Of a stretch of DNA of 54,906 nt, positions 50,266-54,906 are shown one piece after another. The stretch lies in contig NZ_FMTT01000041.1 of NCBI RefSeq assembly GCF_900100345.1, forward strand, positions 1 to 54,906. The letters run 5' to 3'. Within the stretch, counting starts at the first letter, position 1. Each line of letters opens with the position of its first letter. Under the pieces are notes generated by a model. That model was not told where the DNA came from, did no database searches, and was given only the letters and a program-made list of their open reading frames with translations. Source of the DNA: Paenibacillus tianmuensis (lineage in GTDB: Bacteria > Bacillota > Bacilli > Paenibacillales > NBRC-103111). Made by a program: the position numbers and the translations under genes.

Positions 50266-51105
50266 ATGGCTATGGAAATTCGTTATGCGACCAACCCGAC
50301 GGAAACGAAAACGTACGATACGGAACGTTTGCGCCAAGAATATTTGATCGAAGGCTTGTTCGTGCCGGGCAAGCTGAATCTGGTGTACAGCCACGTGGAC
50401 CGCTTCATTACGGGCGGCGCCGTACCGACGACGGAGCCGGTTCTGCTCGAAGCAGATAAGCACGACATGGGGGCGGATTATTTCCTTGAGCGCCGCGAAA
50501 TCGGGATCATTAACGTGGGCGCCCAAGGCATCGTCACGGTCGACGGCACCGATTACGTGCTGGAGAACAAAGACGGCCTGTACGTCGGCCTCGGCAACAA
50601 GCAAGTCGTGTTCAAGAGCGCGGATGCCGCGAATCCGGCGCGCTTCTACCTGAGCTCGACTCCGGCGCACAAAAATTACCCAACGCAAAAGGTGGCGATC
50701 AGCGAGGCGGAGCCGCAGCATCTCGGTTCGATCACCAACTCCAACGAGCGCACGATCTACAAATACATTCACTTGAACGGCATCCAAAGCTGCCAGCTCG
50801 TGATGGGGATGACGCTGCTGAAGCCGGGCAACATGTGGAACACGATGCCCTGCCATACGCATAACCGCCGCTCGGAAGTGTACTTCTACTTCGATATGCC
50901 GGAAGACGGCGTCGTTTTCCATCTGATGGGCGAGCCGACGGAAACCCGTCACGTGGTTGTCCGCAACGAGCAGGCGATCATCAGCCCAAGCTGGTCGATC
51001 CACAGTGGCGTAGGCACGAGCAATTATACGTTCATTTGGGCGATGGCCGGAGAGAACCAGGAGTTCTCCGACATGGACGCAGTCGCCATGAAAGATTTGA
51101 AATAA
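50266..51105 (+). CDS. kduI: 5-dehydro-4-deoxy-D-glucuronate isomerase
   Basis: A 279-residue KduI, the cupin-fold zinc enzyme that turns 5-keto-4-deoxyuronate (DKI) into 2,5-diketo-3-deoxygluconate in pectin, alginate and glycosaminoglycan breakdown. Near-universal KduI segments are visible: RYATNPTETKTYDTERLRQEYLIEGLF at the start, MPCHTHNRRSEVYFYFDM with the two zinc His plus Glu, and IISPSWSIHSGVGTSNYTFIWAM with the fourth ligand region. GGGAGGAATTATACG precedes ATG. kduD is not seen here. It has its own promoter and terminator. Confidence 0.95.
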   Translation: MAMEIRYATNPTETKTYDTERLRQEYLIEGLFVPGKLNLVYSHVDRFITGGAVPTTEPVLLEADKHDMGADYFLERREIGIINVGAQGIVTVDGTDYVLENKDGLYVGLGNKQVVFKSADAANPARFYLSSTPAHKNYPTQKVAISEAEPQHLGSITNSNERTIYKYIHLNGIQSCQLVMGMTLLKPGNMWNTMPCHTHNRRSEVYFYFDMPEDGVVFHLMGEPTETRHVVVRNEQAIISPSWSIHSGVGTSNYTFIWAMAGENQEFSDMDAVAMKDLK

Positions 51106-51118
51106 GGCACCGGGAAGC

Positions 51119-51181
51119 AAAAAGCACAGTTTCTTTGAAGCGCGAACCTTACGGGTACGGCTCAAGAGGCTGTGCTTTTTC
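51119..51181 (+). terminator. kduI terminator
   Basis: AAAAAGCACAG (51119-51129) and CTGTGCTTTTT (51170-51180) form a perfect 11-bp stem with a long loop. It can also serve the converging fucI gene. Confidence 0.85.
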
Positions 51182-51211
51182 GTTTGTACAATATCCGGTG
51201 AAGCGATCCTT

Positions 51212-53002
51212 CTATTTATAAAGTGGTCCAAAATTGGAGCATGCGCGATAGTCAGCGCCTTCGGTTTGCGCTGTTCCGAACAGTCCCCACGCACGCGGGC
51301 GGAAAAAGCGCTCTTCAGCAACATTATGCATGTTTACAGGAATGCGCAGCATGGATGCTAGCGTAATTAAGTCTGCACCGATATGTCCATAGCTAATCGA
51401 TCCGTGGTTCGCTCCCCAATTATCCATAACATCGTAAACGGAACGGAACGCTCCTTCGCCGGTTACAATCGGCGCAAACCAAGTTGTCGGCCAAGTAGGA
51501 TCCGTACGATGATCAAGCGCTTCATGCACTTCTTCCGGCAGATCAACCGAATAGCCTTCGGCAATCTGGAGAACAGGGCCGATACCCTTCACAAGATTGA
51601 GGCGCGACATCGTCATCGGCATGCCGCCTTTGGTCAAATAATCGGAGGAGTAGCCGCCGCCGCGGAAATAACCCATGTTAGCCGGACGCCATGATGTCGC
51701 AGCCAGGCAGCGATTTGCTTCTTCTTCAGAAATTTCCCAGAAGGGCTTCATTGCCGGTTTGCCGTCTTTCGTTTGCTCGCCTGTTCCGTCCAAAGTCGCT
51801 GAACCGGAGTTGATAAGATGAAGAATGCCGTTTTGCGCAGCGCCGCCAAGCTTATGCCCGGTTACGCGCTCAACCGATTCCGGACTCCAATACGTGCGCA
51901 CGTCGGCGAAGATTTGGGCTGTATTCGTAAGCAGGCTGCCGAACAGCATAACCGCACCGTTCAAGCTGTCGTTTTCCGTCGCCACCAAATATGGCGCGCG
52001 AATGCCGTTCCAGTCGAAGGAAGAGTTAAGCATCGCTTCCCAAAAGTCGCCGTTAGGGAAATGATCCGTCCATTGACGCTGTCCCTGGAAGCCGGATACG
52101 ATGGCGTTATGCCCCATCGCTTCCTCGCCGAAGCCAAGCTCCGCCAGGCGCGGATTGCCAATCATGAGGTCGCGGGCGATTTGCGTCATTTTGACAACAG
52201 TTTCCCAGTCTCTATCCTTCTTTTCTCTAGTCGATTGAATGTCCGGATCGTTGTTGTCGGGGCCTTCTACGCAATGTTCTTTTACCCGAGCCATCGCTTT
52301 GTTAAATTCTACCTCGTCATAAATCTTCTCGTCGATGCGGCGGACGAACTCCGACATATCAATGTATTCATTTCTCATGCCGAGATATTCCTGGAAGAAC
52401 GAGTCGCTTACAATGGAGCCGGCAATGCCCATGGACACAGAGCCCATCGACAAATACGACTTGCCGCGCATATATGCCACCGCAAGACCGGCTCTGGCAA
52501 ATCCGATCAGTTTATCCTTTACGTCGTCGGGAACAGAAGCGTCTGTAGAATCTTGAACCTGTTCGCCGTAAATGCCGAATGCCGGCAAGCCCTTTTGCGC
52601 ATAACCGGACAGTACGGCAGCCAAATATACAGCTCCGGGACGCTCAGTGCCATTGAAGCCCCACACCGCTTTAGGTATGGACGGGTCCATATCCATCGTC
52701 TCTGTGCCATAGCACCAGCAAGGCGTTACAGTTATCGATACCCCCACACCTGCTTTGGCAAATTTATCCGCGCATGCGGTAGCCTCGGCCACACCGCCAA
52801 TACAGCTGTCCGCAATGATGCATTCCACAGGATCGCCGTTAGGATAACGCAATATTTCAGAAAGCAAAGCAGCGGTCGCCTTCGCCATATTCATGGTTTG
52901 ATCTTCTAATGATTGACGAACTCCTCTGCGGCGTCCGTCAATCGTCGGTCTGATACCGATCTTCGGGAATCCGCCGGCATATCGGTGCATTTCAATTGAC
53001 AT
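51212..53002 (-). CDS. fucI: L-fucose isomerase
   Basis: A 596-residue FucI, which isomerises L-fucose to L-fuculose (also D-arabinose to D-ribulose) using Mn2+. The family run [24 protein letters not shown] is at the N terminus; [50 protein letters not shown] and [17 protein letters not shown] supply the conserved core and metal site. Length matches E. coli FucI (591). The start at 53002 has GGGAGG 7 nt upstream. A kinase fragment lies 16 bp upstream on the same strand, so the original operon was kinase then isomerase. Confidence 0.95.
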   Translation of the reverse strand: MSIEMHRYAGGFPKIGIRPTIDGRRRGVRQSLEDQTMNMAKATAALLSEILRYPNGDPVECIIADSCIGGVAEATACADKFAKAGVGVSITVTPCWCYGTETMDMDPSIPKAVWGFNGTERPGAVYLAAVLSGYAQKGLPAFGIYGEQVQDSTDASVPDDVKDKLIGFARAGLAVAYMRGKSYLSMGSVSMGIAGSIVSDSFFQEYLGMRNEYIDMSEFVRRIDEKIYDEVEFNKAMARVKEHCVEGPDNNDPDIQSTREKKDRDWETVVKMTQIARDLMIGNPRLAELGFGEEAMGHNAIVSGFQGQRQWTDHFPNGDFWEAMLNSSFDWNGIRAPYLVATENDSLNGAVMLFGSLLTNTAQIFADVRTYWSPESVERVTGHKLGGAAQNGILHLINSGSATLDGTGEQTKDGKPAMKPFWEISEEEANRCLAATSWRPANMGYFRGGGYSSDYLTKGGMPMTMSRLNLVKGIGPVLQIAEGYSVDLPEEVHEALDHRTDPTWPTTWFAPIVTGEGAFRSVYDVMDNWGANHGSISYGHIGADLITLASMLRIPVNMHNVAEERFFRPRAWGLFGTAQTEGADYRACSNFGPLYK

Positions 53003-53018
53003 TGTAAGCCCTCCCAAC

Positions 53019-53321
53019 TTATAATTTCGCCAATACATCCATATCACTTTTTAAATTTAAATAACTGGAACGATAAACAGGATATATCTGGTTGTAGATA
53101 CGATGTGCCTTTTCATTTGGATAAACCTTTTTATCTAGAGTTTGCCATTTTTCTAATTCTTCCCAACTTAACAGACCTGTACCTACTCCTGCCAACATAA
53201 CATCTCCCAAATTAGCCTCGACATCATGTTTGGGGCAAACAACCGGATGTCCTGTCACATCGGCAATAATTTGTCTCCATAATTGGGATTTGATTGCGCC
53301 ACCAGCTACTATATAAGTTGA
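53019..53321 (-). pseudogene. FGGY-family sugar kinase, C-terminal fragment cut by IS630
   Basis: About 100 codons remain, TYIVAGGAIKSQLWRQIIADVTG followed by HPVVCPKHDVEANLGDVMLAGVGTG, which match the C-terminal ATP-binding end of FGGY carbohydrate kinases. The frame enters the left terminal repeat of the IS630-type element at 53308-53322 and the N-terminal ~400 residues are not in the window. Beside fucI the intact gene would have been an L-fuculokinase-like enzyme. Confidence 0.85.
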
Positions 53322-53402
53322 ATTAAAGATTAGAAAACTATGGTAAGGAAAAACATACCTGCTTGTCGAATAAGTAAGGAAACATAAACAGACAGGCAGG
53401 GA

Positions 53403-53933
53403 ATGAAAATGGAAGACACATCAAGACTTGAAGAAGTAAAACAAGCGATGAAAAAAGCAAAGGATCGCCGCATGTTCGAGCGTTATCAGGCGCTGTATTT
53501 ACATTTACAGGGTACTCCGGCAGAAGCGATTGCACCTGTTCTAGACCGAAGTGTCAAAACTGTAAAAGGTTATATTCGGGCTTATGAAACAGGTGGTCTA
53601 TCCGCTCTGAAAATGAATCATTCACCAGGAGCGCCGGTTCGCTTAACGAAAGAGCAGCAGGAAAAACTGAAGCAGACCATTGTAAATTCGGTTCCTCATG
53701 AGGTGGGTTTTACGGCCCGCCACAATTGGACATTAGAAATCATTGCAGCCTTTATTAAACGTGAATTTGGCTATACGTATTCACTTCGTGGCGTCTCGAA
53801 AATGATGCATCGCCAAGGGTTAAGCTATACAAAACCCACGTATACCTTAGCGGCGGCAGATGAAGAAAAGCAGCGCCAGTTTTCAGAAGTCACGTTCCCC
53901 GAATTAAAAAAAATTGATGGACGAGGAGATTGA
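53403..53933 (+). CDS. IS630 transposase, first reading frame (helix-turn-helix part)
   Basis: A 176-residue N-terminal part with helix-turn-helix domains: MFERYQALYLHLQGTPAEAIAPVLDRSVKTVKGYIRAYETGGL and winged-helix ARHNWTLEIIAAFIKREFGYTYSLRGVSKMMHRQGLSY. These bind the terminal repeats. The frame ends 17 codons after the start of the DDE frame. An A8 run at 53906-53913 sits just before the overlap. Confidence 0.88.
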   Translation: MKMEDTSRLEEVKQAMKKAKDRRMFERYQALYLHLQGTPAEAIAPVLDRSVKTVKGYIRAYETGGLSALKMNHSPGAPVRLTKEQQEKLKQTIVNSVPHEVGFTARHNWTLEIIAAFIKREFGYTYSLRGVSKMMHRQGLSYTKPTYTLAAADEEKQRQFSEVTFPELKKIDGRGD

Positions 53934-54447
53934 CCATTTACTATTTGAGGATGAATCGATGATCCGCGATTACCAAGCCATTCAAAAAACATGGTTTCTG
54001 CGCGGCAAGCAACGAATCATCCGCACCACAGGCAAGCACCGCGGCGTCAAACTGCTGGCAACAGTTGACTATGCCACTGGCGAAATTGTTTGGCAGGAAG
54101 ACGTGCAGTACACAGCAGAGACCTTCTTAAGCTTTCTTCAAAAAGTGGTCGCTCACTATCCAAAGGGCAAAATCGTCATCGTGTTGGACAACGCCCGTAT
54201 TCACCATGCCCAGTTGCTTCAGCCGTTTTTGGAAGATATGAAAAGTCGACTCGAACTGGTTTTCCTACCGCCTTACAGCCCGAAACTGAATCTTGTTGAA
54301 GGTCTGTGGAAATGGCTGAAGTCTGATGTGATTAACAATGTGTTCTATCATACAGTGGCAGAAATCCGCAACAATGTTCAGCAGTTTATGGACGAAATCA
54401 TGAAATCCCCATTGTCGATCATTGATCGTCTTTGTATCAGGCTCTAA
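53914..54447 (+). CDS. IS630 transposase, second reading frame (DDE domain)
   Basis: A 177-residue DDE domain with the catalytic residues in order: LLFEDESMI (Asp), VIVLDNARIHH (Asp) and PKLNLVEGLWKWLK (Glu). It overlaps the first frame by 20 bp and is in the +1 frame relative to it. A fused product needs slippage at the upstream A8 run; otherwise ATG 53917 could start a separate protein. All catalytic residues are kept, so the element may be active. Confidence 0.88.
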   Translation: MMDEEIDHLLFEDESMIRDYQAIQKTWFLRGKQRIIRTTGKHRGVKLLATVDYATGEIVWQEDVQYTAETFLSFLQKVVAHYPKGKIVIVLDNARIHHAQLLQPFLEDMKSRLELVFLPPYSPKLNLVEGLWKWLKSDVINNVFYHTVAEIRNNVQQFMDEIMKSPLSIIDRLCIRL

Positions 54448-54496
54448 CCAGTCGATTCAATAGTTCAACTTATATAGTTCTGGACAGTGAAAAGTT

Positions 54497-54906
54497 CTCG
54501 TATAGGAATAGCTAAGGAGAGTCTTCAACACGACTTGGTCAGCTCTCCTTTTCGCCCTCCTTCGCACCGTACGTGATTCTTTCGAATCATACGGCGCTCC
54601 ATCATGACCTTCTACATGAGACGATTCAACTTTTCTCTGAACGCTATAATCTTTTTCCAGATCTTCTTCCCTAACGAAGCATAATCCTCTCGGCTGTGAA
54701 TCTGTCTGTGGCAATGTTCATGTACCGCGGCTAAATTGTTGACTCGATTGACGGATGCCTGTGGTAGGTGAGGGTCAATATGATGGATGTGAAGATTGAA
54801 CGGTTTTAGTTCTTCGTCACAGACCCTGCATTTCCCTTTGTCCCGGTTAAAAGCGTAAGCTCGATTCAAGAAATATTCGAAATTGTATTTCTTGTCGGTC
54901 GCGCCT
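54497..54906 (-). mobile_element. group II intron, 3' end (runs off window)
   Basis: On the minus strand the maturase reading frame is followed by a domain-V-like hairpin (about 54561-54600: GAGCGCCGTATGATTCGAAA then TCACGTACGGTGCGAA). Next is a domain-VI-like hairpin (about 54512-54549) with arms AAGGAGAG/CTCTCCTT. The 3' splice site is near 54497-54505 but cannot be set to the base. It begins only ~20 bp beyond the IS630 right end. Confidence 0.75.
54612..54906 (-). CDS. group II intron reverse transcriptase/maturase, C-terminal HNH endonuclease part
   Basis: The frame is open to the window edge and encodes ~98 residues, NRAYAFNRDKGKCRVCDEELKP onward. CRVC and HIHHIDPHLPQASVNRVNNLAAVHEHCHRQIHS form an HNH/zinc endonuclease domain as found at the C terminus of LtrA-type intron proteins. 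The reverse-transcriptase and maturase domains lie outside the window. The stop at 54612 is just before domain V, the normal position. Confidence 0.85.
   Translation of the reverse strand, partial: GATDKKYNFEYFLNRAYAFNRDKGKCRVCDEELKPFNLHIHHIDPHLPQASVNRVNNLAAVHEHCHRQIHSREDYASLGKKIWKKIIAFREKLNRLM

Larger units (their letters stand above)
53308..54478 (+). mobile_element. IS630-family insertion sequence
   Basis: Terminal inverted repeats ACTATATAAGTTGAA (53308-53322) and TTCAACTTATATAGT (54464-54478), 15 bp and identical, flank two overlapping transposase frames. TA dinucleotides in both ends fit the TA target preference of IS630/Tc1-mariner elements; the exact boundary within TATA is ambiguous. 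The element is ~1.17 kb, standard for the family. It interrupts the FGGY kinase gene. Confidence 0.85.

Noticed and set aside
50224..51324. 366-codon minus-strand frame over kduI
   Set aside because: Shadow rich in His/Arg/Val; kduI is unmistakable on the other strand.

Overview
The window looks like chromosomal DNA of a Paenibacillus-like, endospore-forming Firmicute. This is inferred from strong AGGAGG ribosome-binding sites with ATG/GTG/TTG starts, fairly GC-rich genes, many Bacillales-type families (HisJ, YusU/DUF2573, CheX, SLH-domain protein, DUF990 ABC transporters, Lhr helicase) and T-tailed hairpin terminators. I saw no rRNA, tRNA or CRISPR array. No database search was possible, so family names rest on recognisable motifs.

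Layout. 1-0.3 kb: tail of an IS4-type transposase. 0.5-5.7 kb (minus): HxlR regulator, then a two-component system (4942-5673, 3542-4945) feeding a LanFEG/CprABC-like peptide-resistance ABC exporter (1064-3458). 5.8-10.5 kb: a glycine-rich protein, HisJ phosphatase with a LysR regulator, a DHA2 drug exporter and a MarR regulator whose promoters share a sequence element. 10.8-18.9 kb: full-length Lhr helicase, small coiled-coil protein, dicarboxylate/amino-acid symporter, VOC-DinB fusion, HAD phosphatase. 19-23.6 kb: second two-component system, cysteine dioxygenase-like cupin, lipoprotein serpin.

23.6-32.3 kb is an accessory island. Between AT-rich IS debris on both sides lies a six-gene catabolic operon: metallo-deacetylase, DgaE-like PLP ammonia-lyase, DgaF-like aldolase, PfkB sugar-acid kinase, GntR/UTRA repressor and GntP permease. 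Together they suggest uptake of a free, probably N-acylated, 2-amino-2-deoxy-aldonate, deacylation, deamination to a 2-keto-3-deoxy acid, phosphorylation, and cleavage to pyruvate and a triose phosphate. The promoter carries two identical TATAACGTTATA palindromes, one over the -10, plus a near-consensus cre box.

32.3-35.1 kb: a ykkC-family riboswitch candidate with an overlapping terminator precedes a three-gene DUF990-type ABC exporter. 35.2-49 kb is housekeeping or mixed: Nudix, CheX-like, SDR, pentapeptide protein, alpha/beta hydrolase, DEAD-box helicase with a DEVD motif, MarR, membrane-anchored FAD enzyme, SLH protein with a structured leader, threonine ammonia-lyase, a broken antiporter and an aminotransferase.

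49.2-54.9 kb: DeoR regulator, KduI and L-fucose isomerase (sugar/uronate catabolism). A FGGY sugar-kinase gene next to fucI is cut by an IS630-type element, which is followed by the 3' end of a group II intron that runs off the window.
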